From: Lactifluus volemus
Lineage: Eukaryota; Basidiomycota; Agaricomycetes; Russulales; Russulaceae
Length of the DNA stretch: 64,000 nucleotides
Direction of reading: 5' to 3'
Assembly: GCA_022376515.1 (NCBI GenBank)
Contig: WTXI01000001.1
Coordinates: forward strand, 124,001 to 188,000
Under the pieces are notes generated by a model that had not been told where the DNA came from, ran no database searches, and worked only from the letters and a program-made list of their open reading frames with translations. The translations under genes were made by a program, and so were the position numbers. Shown here in pieces: positions 11,696 through 21,726 of this stretch; positions within the stretch are counted from its first letter, which is position 1; the number at the start of each line of letters is the position of its first letter.

Positions 11696-12985
11696 TAGTG
11701 ATCAACAAGGGTAACCCTGGGGTATCTTTATTGATACCCTTACCCTTACCCCAGCAAACCCTTACCCCAAGGCTGGGGTTGGGGTTTTTGTGGGGTACAG
11801 GCAGGGGTACACAGACCTGACCTAGAGGTTAGTGTTGGGGTCATGCCTCCTATGAGGTAAGTGTGTCACTGTGTGTGTCATTGTCTCCACCTACTGCTGC
11901 TACCACTGCCACCCCACTGCACCTAATTAAAGCATCTGTTTCAACCTCTGCCTGTCTCCTTGCTTCCATTATTGTCTCCCTGCTGCATGCATGCCACTGC
12001 ACCTTGCCATATTATCCAACCCTGCCTCATCTGTCATCCTGCTGCTCTCTTGCTTCCCTGCTGCATGCACACTTCTGCACTTTTCCAAAACATCCATTGT
12101 TACCTTATCTACCCTTCTGTTGTTCATCTTACCTCCATTCTGCCTGCGCACTGCTATGCCTCATCACAGCATCCATTTCTGCCTCTGCCTTTCTCCTTGC
12201 TTCTCTTATTGACTCCCTGCTGCATGTGTGCCACCGTGCCTTGCCATATTGTCCAACTCCACCTCATCTATCATTCTATTGCCCCTCTCACTTCCCTGCC
12301 ACATGTGGGCCACTGAGCTTCTTCACAGCATCCATTTCTGCCATGTCCACTCTGCTGTTGTCTCCCCCACCTCTCTTCTGCATGTGTGCCACTGCATCTC
12401 ATAAAAGTGTCCATTTCTGCTGCCTCCTCATCACCCTGTTCATCTGACCACTTCCCTGCTATGCACACTGCTGTGCCTTGCCACAACATGTACTCCCACT
12501 GCCTCTGCCCTCCTGCTGTTCCCCTCATCTCCCTGTCATGCACGCACTACCGTACATTGCCATAGCATCCACTCCCTCCTTCTCTGCCACCCTGTTATTC
12601 ACCTTGCCTCCTTGCTGTGCATGTGCTGCTATGCATTGCCATAGCATCCATTCTCATCTCCCCCACCCTCCTGTTGTTCTTCTTGCCTCCCTGCCATATG
12701 CACACCACTGCACCTTATCACAGCATCCATTTTCACCACCACCTCTCCCCCTGCTCCTCTCATTGCTTCTCTGAGTATGCCTGGGCCCCTATCAACACAT
12801 CTTCTCCTGTTGCATCCTCAGACATCTTCTCTGTTACTCTTCTATTGTCTCCACCTGCTATGGCATCTGGGGTACCTCTGGGGTCTGGGGGTCTGCTGGG
12901 GTATGTGAAGACATACCCTTACCCTTACCCCACAGTTACCCTACCCTCAAACCCCAGGGGTTTGAGATACCCCTGTTGATCACTA
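11696..12985. mobile_element. Non-autonomous hAT-type element B, flanks not matching
   Basis: Both ends read inward as TAGTGATCAACA followed by GGGTA-type blocks, clearly related to element A. Length is 1,290 bp with no transposase. The subterminal regions are rich in CCTTACCC/TACCCC motifs on both sides. The 8 bases to the left (GCGGTGAA) and right (GTCCCCTC) differ, so there is no target-site duplication. The left flank is Gypsy element 2 while the right flank is unrelated C/T-rich DNA. This suggests that a deletion or recombination between two copies formed the present structure. Confidence 0.82.
11930..12790. repeat. Degenerate minisatellite of about 80 bp
   Basis: A CATCCATT-like landmark recurs at about 12,083, 12,169, 12,329, 12,409, 12,567, 12,645 and 12,725. 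Spacings are about 78-86 bp or twice that, implying roughly ten diverged units. Units also share CTGCATG..GCCACTGC. It fills the interior of hAT-type element B and creates meaningless long frames. Confidence 0.75.
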
Positions 12986-13880
12986 GTCCCCTCCTGGTTC
13001 ATTGCCATGCAATGTGTCCCCCTGGTTCATTGTCGTGCAACGCGTCCCACTGCTGCCGCCTCCACCTCCACCTCCGCCTCCTCTCCTTCTCTACCTCTGC
13101 CTTTGCTTCTGTCGCATTATCATATGCCTCCTGTTCCTGCACCTCCCCCACCGCTTTTTCCTCCTCTTGGATCCTTTGGCACTGCAAGGGTGCTGCCTGC
13201 ACCAGTGCCTTCTGCACCTCTCCCTGGTACGTTGTCACGCTGCCTGCCCCGCCCCAACACATCTGACTCTTTTTTCATCGCCTTCTCTGCCTCCGCTGCC
13301 CGGACCACCATCTCCTGCACCGCCACCTCTGCCGCTTCCGCCTCCCTGTGCTTCCTGTGTCGCTTGCACCTCTCACACCTCCCATGCTGCTTGCGCCTCC
13401 TACGTTTCCCACACCTCCTCCCGCACCTCCTCCCACATCTCCTCTCGTGCCTCCCACCCCTGCGCGTTCACCTGCACTTCCTGCACCCTGTACCTTCACG
13501 TGCTCTTCCCGTGCCCTGCACCTGCGCCTGTGCTTGTGCTTCCCACACCCTGCGCTTTCTCTTCCCGCGCCCTGTGCCACCTCCTGCGTTTCTCGCCTCC
13601 TTCCGTGCCCTGTGCCTCCTCATGTGTTCTCGCCTCCTCCCGCACCCTGTGCATTCCCCTGCGCCTCCTACACGTTCTCTCGTGCCTCCCGCACCCCTCA
13701 CCTCCTCCCACGCCTCCTCCCCCACCTCTTCCCACGCCTCCACCACTGCCACCACCACCACTGCCACCTCCCCATAGCCCTGCAGCCCCACCCATGCCAC
13801 AGTGTGCCACTTGCTGTTTGTGTGAGGTTGAGTGTGACTTAGGTAGATGTGTGTTAGCACAGATTAGTTAGTTTTTGTAC
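12986..13880. repeat. C/T-rich low-complexity tract
   Basis: The plus strand is almost pure C/T with short C/G insertions, built from CCTCC, CACCTCC and CCTCCCGCACC-like words. All plus frames give Pro/Ser/Cys/Leu-rich strings and minus frames give Gly/Arg/Glu-rich strings up to about 290 codons. Such symmetry in several frames at once indicates simple sequence rather than a gene. A possible AATAAA polyadenylation-like signal follows at about 13,900. A decayed minus-strand low-complexity gene cannot be excluded. Confidence 0.6.
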
Positions 13881-15473
13881 CCCTAGTTTAGATAATTTCA
13901 ATAAAGTTGCAGTTTGAATTTTTTTTTGACTTGTGTGAATTTATCTGCTTGTGAACATAATATATGCCCTGCTTAACAGGCTTAAATAGCTGCTGAAGCT
14001 CTGCTTAATATCCTTAGCCTAAGCAGCTCCATTAGATCCTCACTGTTGACAAGCAAACTACAGAATTTCAAGCAGCTTTTAAGCAAAACATTTTTAGAAT
14101 AGTAGTTGCCTGAAATCTTTGTAGGAGTTATATAATAAAATTAAGTAAATTTTAAGGAGCCTTTAAGCTGAAACAGGTTTTCCTGATGTGTTATGGACTG
14201 ACATGTGACTACTGACTTATACTATACTTTTTCAGACTCTTGACTCATTTCTGCTGACTCTTGCTCATGTAGATGGACTGCCAATCGCTTTGTTTCAGAT
14301 TGCTTACTTATTTTCTCTCACGATACAGCCTCACACAGCACCATACAGCTACAAGCAACAGCCACATATACAGGATGACTCACTGATTCCTGAAACATGT
14401 TTCAAACCCTGAAAGCTGTATAAAGGTCACAGCCCCTATGGCTATGCACATAGCCTCATTCTCTTCTATATAAGCTCTGTACTTCTGCTCTAAAGACCTT
14501 AAGTCTCAGTTTTGTTTTGCAATCCAAGTCTTCTATCTATTAGAACCTTGCTTGCCTAGAAGCATCTGACCTGAGAGAACCCTCTTGACATCACCTTCTA
14601 CAACTTCCTGAACCTTGGTTTCACCCCTGAGCCCAAGCCCTTGACCTCTGAAACGCTCTTGACTTAGTTGTTTACTAAGTCTCATCTTTATCAAACCTTT
14701 GATCTTGACTTGCGTCTTGTAAAGTCTTGCTCATAACTTCACGAATGAACATACACTTCATACAAAGGTCCTTGTTACGATTATGCAGACTTGTCCATCA
14801 CTGAACTGTCCATTTTTGCTATTTTTGTCTATTTTTCAACTTATGATTTCCCTTTCCTTCAAGTTGGCCAGCCCCCTATTTGGCTTCTAGGGGCTGTGCA
14901 TCACTCTTTTGGACGTGTTTTTGACTCAGATCTTGAGTCAGATGCACTGAGTCAGTTCTTGAGTTATCAGAACTGACTCAGGTACTTAGTCAATGGTTCT
15001 GACTACATGTTTCCCTTGTAGGATAGTTGACTGGCCCTCTGTATGCATAAATAGGGCCCTGTAGACAAGCTAAAGTCCCAGCTTCAGCTTCATCCAGAAT
15101 CACAGTTGTTGCTTGACACTCAATCTCCCTCTCTTTTTCTTGTACATCCTCTCTTCATACCTTTGGTTAAGGTACCTTCATGCCACCATCAGACATCTGT
15201 TCGCCTGTTTACACCCTTGTAAACAAGCTCACAGACGCCTTGAACCTTGTATGAAATCAAGGGTGAAGAATTGTCTAAATTCCTCTCCTTTCATTTTGCA
15301 CAAACCTTAGTTCAACCTCACACAAACATACTAGGGTTAGACAGGTCTCTTCTAACTCTAATACATTCATGCTTGCACTGCAGTTGAACTTACAGATCAT
15401 CCTTTGTCCATCTGCCACTGTCTATCCTATTTGGGAACAGTAACTCCGACCATCGCGTGTGCTGGCCCATGCT
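13881..15473. other. Non-coding stretch, possible solo LTRs
   Basis: No convincing gene was found. Two promoter-like motifs occur, TCTATATAAGC near 14,466 and GCATAAATAGGG near 15,045, each followed by pyrimidine-rich DNA, as in retrotransposon LTRs. TGTTATGG at about 14,189 could be an LTR start, but no matching end or duplication was confirmed. GACTCA/TGAGTC words are frequent at 14,240-14,990. Confidence 0.4.
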
Positions 15474-15481
15474 ACCCACCT

Positions 15482-15600
15482 TAGTGTTGCCATGGCTCGG
15501 CTCTGAGCCGCTCATGAGCTGCTCAGAGCTGCATTTGGAGCCACGCCGAGCCGATTGACGGCTAAATCTGGCAAGCTGCTCGTGAGCCGCTCAAAACCCA
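15482..15600 (+). repeat. Left TIR and subterminal repeats of the composite element
   Basis: The TIR is followed by several GAGCCGCTC/GAGCTGCTC words in both orientations, for example GAGCCGCTCATGAGCTGCTC and CTGCTCGTGAGCCGCTC. The same words recur at the other end (31,050-31,173). Confidence 0.85.
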
Positions 15601-15830
15601 CATTGGTTACCATATATGGTGTGAGGATGTCAGGCACTTGTTTCGTTTGGTGCTGCCTGTAGCTTGGCCTGGCTGCACAACGCACGCTTCAGTATCAAAG
15701 AGATGATCCCTTTCCTACCTCCACATTTCATTCTCTCTTCTCTCACCCTAATCTGGTCCTTCATATCATTCACACCGAGGAGGCACAAGTCAGCCCCTCC
15801 TGCCTCCTCATTGCGCTCCCGCCATGTAGG

Positions 15831-16715
15831 TGGGGTATATCAAGCATTTCGACGGCCGTCACAAATATGGCACTCTCCACGTTGGTTGGGTTAACGCGAA
15901 GACGGGAGAACCTGTCGACGACAAGGACATCCGGGGCAGATACGAGAAAGAAATCATGAACCATGCTGGCGTGCGCTTTATCGGTGAGCCAATTTACATG
16001 CCAGCTCTTGCATTTCTGACTTGGACAGCTACTAGTACACCAGAACCCGGATTGTTCCGTGGTTATGATCCCAAGCACAAGATTTTCAACTCAGAAGTCG
16101 AACTTATTCATGACCTAGAGCCGCTCGAGGTCACTGATTCCTTCCTCCCCACTTCTCATGTGCCACGCGATTGTTCCCGCTCCACTCGATAGATGATGTT
16201 TTCACCATGAGGGTGGCCAATGGCTCGTTAAACTGAAGAAGGGTGCTCGCGTCTATATCCTGAAGGCGATTTCCTACAATCGACTCGTCGCTGGCCAACC
16301 CCCCACGGGGTGGAACACTACACGCTACGGCATTCCCGAAGACATTATCACACGCACTGACTGTTTTTCGCTCTGGTCACTCGTGGCCACCGCTGACTCG
16401 GAGGCTCTCAATCATGCTGGTACTATTACTGACCCATATGAACTTTATCAACACATCCACCCTTCTGAGGTCGGAACCTGCCTGGGCTCCTGTTTCATCA
16501 ACACAACTGCTGGGTGGATCAATCTACTATTAATGTCTTCAAGTGGACTGGTCAAGATTCCAGTTGGCGCTTGGTGAGCAGCGTGTTCGATCTGATCAAC
16601 AACTTACTGAATATTTTCGCAGTGCGACTGCTCTTCAGTCCATGGAGATTGCTTCTGACACCATTCTGTCTGGAAAGGCGAAGGTCATGGTGGCTGGTGC
16701 TACGCGCGAGGCCTG
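15831..16715 (+). pseudogene. FAS2: Captured FAS2 fragment, part 1 (ketoacyl synthase)
   Basis: This is a fragment of the fungal type I fatty-acid synthase alpha subunit, which makes long-chain acyl-CoA in the cytosol. Recognisable blocks: VDDKDIRGRYEKEIM near 15,912, PTGWNTTRYGIPEDII near 16,301, DPYELYQHIHPSEVG near 16,432, LLLMSSSG near 16,527, and PVGAC with the catalytic cysteine reached across a typical GT-AG intron of about 50 nt (about 16,573-16,620). The fragment ends in SGKAKVMVAGA near 16,705. About 35 residues are missing after HPSEVGTC, and the frame changes near 16,190. A retained intron means genomic DNA, not cDNA, was captured. It is not expected to make a functional enzyme. 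Confidence 0.85.
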
Positions 16716-16788
16716 GTGATCTGGTGGGCTGGTGTGTCGTCTCATTTCTTTATGCTTCTCCCACCCCTCTCTTTCACGATCCGAGACA

Positions 16789-16921
16789 GGATCTATCACC
16801 GCAGCGATCGCGTGTGCCTGTGAAGTTGGTAGCTTTTCGCTTCTCCTGGATGTCGAGGTGCACAACGAAGATGAAGCCAACGAACCTATCTCAGCCGGTG
16901 CAGACGTTGTGATGCTGGATA
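16789..16921 (+). pseudogene. BNA6: Captured nicotinate-nucleotide pyrophosphorylase (QPRTase) fragment
   Basis: About 45 codons read [20 protein letters not shown], then [12 protein letters not shown] and [10 protein letters not shown]. The last two are the substrate-binding strand and the GADxVMLDN signature of quinolinate phosphoribosyltransferase, which makes NAD precursor from quinolinate. The segment starts right after an acceptor-like GAGACAG and stops abruptly at the chitin-synthase fragment, so it looks like one captured exon. It sits inside an interrupted FAS2 fragment. Confidence 0.75.
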
Positions 16922-17540
16922 ATATCAGTTGGAAGAAAGTCGTCACCTGCATCGTTAGCGCTGGTCGTCAGAAAGTCAACTCACGAACCCTCAGCGTCAT
17001 CGCCGCTATGGGCGCGTACCAAGAGATGTTCACAACCAACATCGCCAGTGGTTGCCCATATATACGAATATACCACTCAGAGTACATGTATCACACACCG
17101 TTTTCCGCCGTCGCCCTCAAATTAGTCTCCATCACACCATCCATTAAGATAGAGGGCCCTGAGAAGGGTATCATTCCGGTGCAGATCATATTTTGCCTGA
17201 AAGTGAAGAATCAGAAGAAGATCAACTCCCATCGTTGGTTCTTCAACGCCTTTGGTCCCATTCTCCAACCCAACGTCTGCGTCTTTCTTGACATTGGTAC
17301 CTAGCCCGGTCCCACTTTGATTTACCATCTCTGGAAGGCATTTGACATCAACTCCAACATTGGGGGGTGCATGTGGCGAAACCCTTGCTCTCAAAAGCAG
17401 ATACGGAGAAAAGTTCATCAACCCACTTGGTCAGCCACCTCCCTTTTCTCTTCATGCAACTGGCCCATTTTGATGTTGGCATTCGCGTCGCAGTGGCCGC
17501 TCAGAACTTTGAGTATAGGATGTCCAACATTCGTGGCGTG
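16922..17540 (+). pseudogene. Captured chitin synthase fragment
   Basis: Chitin synthase polymerises N-acetylglucosamine at the plasma membrane. The fragment shows [19 protein letters not shown], then [35 protein letters not shown] and FLDIGT, all strongly conserved around the catalytic domain of fungal division I-type enzymes. A stop (TAG) follows FLDIGT at about 17,302 where the family has a lysine codon. The frame then recovers PGPTLIYHLWKAFDINSNIG and, after a frame change, VAVAAQNFEYRMSNI (about 17,490-17,530). About 200 residues of a roughly 900-residue enzyme remain, with no processive QxxRW motif. Confidence 0.85.
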
Positions 17541-18075
17541 TGAAAAGTGGTGACTCGATCGTCGTCGTCATCATCATCGTCGTCAGCTCTTCGAAAGCAG
17601 ACACTTGATCATGATCCACTGGTGGGAGCGACAGCATTGCCAACGTTGTCATCCAGTCAGACAACACCACCGACGGGGGCAGTTGAGACGGCTCCAGCTC
17701 CATTGTGGCACGGACAAGGGACATGACGAGTAACATGGTCACCAAAGCGGCATGGTCCAGACGGTGCGTGCCCATTAACCTTGAACATGAATCACATCCC
17801 AGATAGATTATTAACCACTACGGCAACAACCTCGGCACCACGTCACTCCTCGACACCAGCGCGGGCGGCAGCAAACACCCCACAGCGGACATCGACTAGA
17901 TCATCCCAATCACAGGCGCAGTCACATCATGATCCACAGCAACATACTATGCCACGATCGCCGGTGGTAATCGCCCCGCCATCATCTTCCTCCGCATCTA
18001 CTCCTGTATCTGTGCCGCCTCCTGCATATACCCACATCACCCCAGTCTGCGTTCGGTGGGCCCTCACCTTCTCCG
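17541..18075 (+). other. Unassigned filler between captured fragments
   Basis: It contains a CGTCATCATCATCGTCGTC microsatellite near 17,562 and Ser/Thr/Pro-rich low-complexity reading frames (17,781-18,050). No family was recognised. It completes the DNA that splits the two FAS2 parts. Confidence 0.4.
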
Positions 18076-18830
18076 GCACTACACACGTCAAATCAATTGG
18101 CGGGTTTGGCAACATGAAGGCCACTAGCAACTCGGAGACCGAGCTCGCGATGGGCCGTGAGCCTACAGAGATGTTGCAGCCAACTACAACGACTCGTGCA
18201 GGGGTGGGTTTTCATCGTTGCTGGAATATCATTTGCTAATCGAATGGCAGTTCATGGAGTCTCAAGGTGTTGGAGTACACATAGTTATGTCGGCCAAGAC
18301 CGCTCTGGAGCTTGGTTGTCCAATTCGTGGCATCCTCGCCTTCACTTCCACGTCAACGTAAGTTATCCTCCTCTTACTGATTGGCTGTTCCCAATTGCTT
18401 TGCAGTGACAAAGCTGGTCGCTCTATCCCCGCCCCGGGTCGCAGCGTGCTTAGCATTGCGCGCGAAGTCCACTCTAAACACCCTTCTCCTGTCCTCGACA
18501 TTGGTTACTGTGCTTGTCAAGCCTGGTTCGAACGCCAGCGTGAGCATGGCGATACTCGCCATCTGCTTGGATACCCTGCGACACGTCTGTGCGAACGTGC
18601 TGCGGCGTTTTCTCGGCGAGCTGACGACGAAACACGACGAACGACAAGCAGCACAACGCAAAGACTGGAATGCCTTTGTGCACCCGTGACGGCGCACCCG
18701 CGCGCACCTACAACCGACGCCCTCTCCGTTGGACAGTGGAATCGGCAGCAGCGGTGGAGGTGGAGGTGGTCACTCGACACACTTGACCAGCCACTCACGC
18801 AACCCAAAGGCGACACCCTCTTTGACCCCA
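18076..18830 (+). pseudogene. FAS2: Captured FAS2 fragment, part 2
   Basis: This part continues the ketoacyl-synthase domain of part 1 after a gap of about ten residues: FGNMKATSNSETELAMGREP near 18,107, TTTTRAG at an intron donor (about 18,200), then FMESQGVGVHIVMSAKTALE from about 18,250, a second intron (about 18,358-18,405), and [20 protein letters not shown] with the conserved KAGRSxPAPG motif. After about 18,560 the resemblance fades and frames shift. Both introns have normal GT-AG borders. The match in order and spacing to part 1 shows that one FAS2 segment was split by about 1.36 kb of other DNA. Confidence 0.83.
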
Positions 18831-18832
18831 CC

Positions 18833-19114
18833 ATGAGCCTGATTCCGCACTACGTCCTGGCAGCCATTCTCGCACCTGCGCCGCCGTGGTGATATACAGG
18901 ACCATTGACGGGCTCTACCACTTTTCCACAATCATCGGTCGCCTGCATCGGTCGCCTCCTCCTCCGACAACCTGAGTGGGCACTCTCCGACCACCCCTGG
19001 ACGTCCCCTTCGATCATTGAATTCTGGAGCTTCCGCTGGCACCAGTTCTTCCGCCACATGATTGTCGTATATAGCGCCCGTCCCGGTGGCGCATTGCTAG
19101 GAAAACCCGGCGCG
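18833..19114 (+). pseudogene. Captured wax-synthase-like (MBOAT) gene fragment, 5' part
   Basis: The frame SIIEFWSFRWHQFFRH then SARPGGALLGKPGA matches the membrane-bound O-acyltransferase/wax-synthase region, where FWxxRWHQ is conserved. A candidate N-terminus (ATG at 18,833, hydrophobic [15 protein letters not shown]) precedes it but is followed by a stop. The chain is interrupted at 19,114 by the LTR retrotransposon and resumes at 26,990. Removing the retroelement and one copy of the GCGCG duplication keeps the reading frame open across the site. The exact enzyme is unknown. Confidence 0.7.
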
Positions 19115-19558
19115 TGTTACGGATTTGTCTGGACCTCTGCCTCCCTGTTGCCTCATGTTTTTCATTTCCATCTACATTCTCGCTTACGGACAGAGCCTCA
19201 CCTTGTACAACACAGAACGACGTGTTCCTGACTCATAGTGACTCTTATGACATCATTAGCCTAGAACTTCGATGACGTCGTAGTTAGACCCAGGCTTATG
19301 ACATCATCACTGATGTCACTCGCCCTTTGCCCTGTACAGTATATAAGACCTCTCGACTTGTGTCCTTGCTCTCTAGCTTGGACTTCTCTCCAATACTAGT
19401 CTCTTGAATCTCCCCACAAATCCCCTTGATCTCTCTCTCTCTCTCTCAGCCCTCTAAGTGCTATAACTTAGCTCGACCCAACCTAGACTCGCGTCTCTGT
19501 TGGTCCTCCTGAACAACTTGATCCTATCTTAGGAACTAGGAACAACTAGTCCCTAACA
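19115..19558 (+). repeat. 5' LTR of chromovirus element 3
   Basis: TG...CA ends. A TATA box (TATATAAG, about 19,340-19,347) lies downstream of four cAMP-response-element-like octamers: TGACATCA at 19,248, TGACGTCG at 19,273, TGACATCA at 19,299 and TGATGTCA at 19,311. A CT dinucleotide run lies near 19,430. These suggest a bZIP-responsive RNA polymerase II promoter (inference). Confidence 0.95.
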
Positions 19559-19588
19559 TAAGTCCAAGCTCCCACACACCACTGAAAG

Positions 19589-21655
19589 GTGGCAGAACCC
19601 CCGAACGACCGCATTGAACATCTGGTAGAGGCGCTTGCCATCCGGATCTCCGCGGAGAAGGAATACTACACAGTACTCCTCTTACTCGACCTAGCTACAG
19701 GTGAAAAGAAGCGAAGGCTCCTGACGGAACTCCACGAACTTGCCCAGACCATCGAGCAAGCAGACGAGATCCTGAGCGACAGTCTAGAAGACTACAGAAG
19801 CGAGACGATCCTATTGGAAACGCTTGACCCAGAATTAGAACACGACGGCGCCTAGATTCTCATCCCTTTGCCGGAACTGCCTCAGAAGTCAGCGAACTTG
19901 CAGTTGCAAAATGAGCGCGACCCTCCTCAGAATAGAGTTCCCAGACAACGAGACACTGATCCCAGTGCCCACCCGATACAACGACGATTTACCTGCGCAC
20001 GTGAAAGGCGGTATATACTGGAACCCCACAGACCGGTGTTACTGTGTCGCGCAAGAAGGAGAATCGGTCCGCGTAGAGTTCATCAACGACGTCTGGCACG
20101 CCATACTACGCCACCACGAGATACTCAAGTCTTGCCCTGCACTCAGGCTTAATGAAGCAGCAGGAGCAGGATGGTGGCGTGAGGATGACGCCCAACACCC
20201 AAACAACCGCGCTCTCAATGCAATACGGGAGGACAGTGAAGACGACGGGAGTACAGGGGAACCAGAACCGACGACTCCCCTATCCACCCACTCCTACCAA
20301 GAACCACCAGCAAACACCCCGATGATCCACCTGGCAGAACAGGTAGACGCCATCACAATAGAACCAGAACCAATACAAGTCAGAGCGACCATGACTGAAG
20401 CACCAACGGTGATGGCCAACCGAGCAATAAGGGGGAAGGACCACTTCCCCCAGTTATTGGTCAAGGATGGGTACTCAACCAAGGAGGAGCGCCACCTCCA
20501 GGCCCGCCTCAAGGGCCACCTCAGGGCCCGCCACAAGGACCACCTCAAGGCCCACCTCATGGAGGAGGGCCCCCAGGATGGCCCCCGGCAGGACCCCCAG
20601 GAGGAGGGCCCCCAGGAGGCGGACTGCCGCAAGGACCAATGCCAGGGCCAGGCTACCTCATGGGAGCACCCACTGGACGACCGCCCACCATCTTTGATGG
20701 AGACAGGCAGAAGGCGGACGACTTCATGGATGAATGGAACCTCTTCTGCCTTAACAATACCTTCAATTACGCCTTCGCCCTCCCCTACCAGAGAGTCGCC
20801 AACTGTCTGTCATACATCAAAGGACCCAAGGTCGCCAACTGGAATAGGACCCAGGTCCAATGGCTCCACAACGTCACAACACGAAACGTGAACCCAGTCG
20901 GTTATGACAACCAATGGCTGTGGGACACTTTCGCGGACGAATTCAGGAGCGCGTTCCAGGATACGGCGGCAGAACAGAATGCAGAGAAGAACCTCTCCAA
21001 CCTCCAAATGAAGGGAGGAGAACTAGACACCTACATCAGCGACTTCACGGAACTCGCCAGGAAGGCAAACAGAAGCCTTCAGGACAAAGGAACCATCATC
21101 ATGTTCCGACAAGGGCTCCAACAAGCACTACACAACGCCCTCTACCACATCAACCCAGCTCCGCGCACCTTCCAGCAATGGGCAGACGCGGCAAGAGCTG
21201 AGCAAGCCAAATGGGCAGAGTGGGGTGCACACGGATTCCAGGAACGTGTCAAGAAGTACAAAGAAAGCAAAGACGGCAGACGCACCTGGCAGGAACGCGC
21301 CAAAAACAGACAGAAAGACCAACACTCTGATGCCATGGACGTAGACAATGTCCAGGTCAACGCCATGACAGATGCAGAAAAGGACAGCCTCATGAAGAAA
21401 GGGGCTTGCTTCTTCTGCAAAGAAACCGGGCACATGGCCAGAGTCTGCCCCAAAAAGAAGGGGAGGACAAACACCTGGAAAACCGCGCCTAAGCGTGTAG
21501 TGACAAAGGAAGCCTCCACAGCCAGTACGGAGCCGAGCAAAGAACCGGAGGAGGAAGACGACAATAAGAAAGACCTTCTAGGAAAAGTCAGAGGAATGTC
21601 CAGGGAGCAACGCGAAGAGCTCATGGACAGCATGCTGAAAGATGAGGGTTTTTAA
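19589..21655 (+). pseudogene. gag of chromovirus element 3 (frameshifted)
   Basis: A short helical frame (19,589-19,855, 88 codons, ends at TAG) precedes the main gag. Main gag starts at 19,911 (MSATLLRIEFPDNETLIP) with an N-terminal domain similar to the 5815 gag of element 2. After a frame change near 20,420-20,470 it continues through a GPPQGPPQ proline/glycine repeat and the capsid-like domain (from about 20,690, PTIFDGDRQKADDFMDEWN). It ends with the zinc knuckle CFFCKETGHMARVCP (about 21,409-21,453) and a basic/acidic tail to 21,655. Pol starts 72 bp further in another context. Confidence 0.88.
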
Positions 21656-21726
21656 GCGGCTCTAACCCACCGGCCTGGGAAAGAGCTATAGAACTGTATC
21701 AGATCGGTATTAGGACTCGGAATTCT

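Noticed and set aside
11930..12790. Possible CRISPR-like array
   Set aside because: Repeats are degenerate and of about 80 bp with no unique spacers of constant length, and the organism is a eukaryote.
11863..12979. Ser/Leu/His-rich frames resembling a membrane protein
   Set aside because: They arise from the 80-bp minisatellite of hAT-type element B and change character when the frame changes.
13002..13871. 289-codon Pro/Cys/Leu-rich frame and its neighbours
   Set aside because: At least three overlapping frames and the reverse strand are equally open in C/T-rich simple sequence. No domain is seen.
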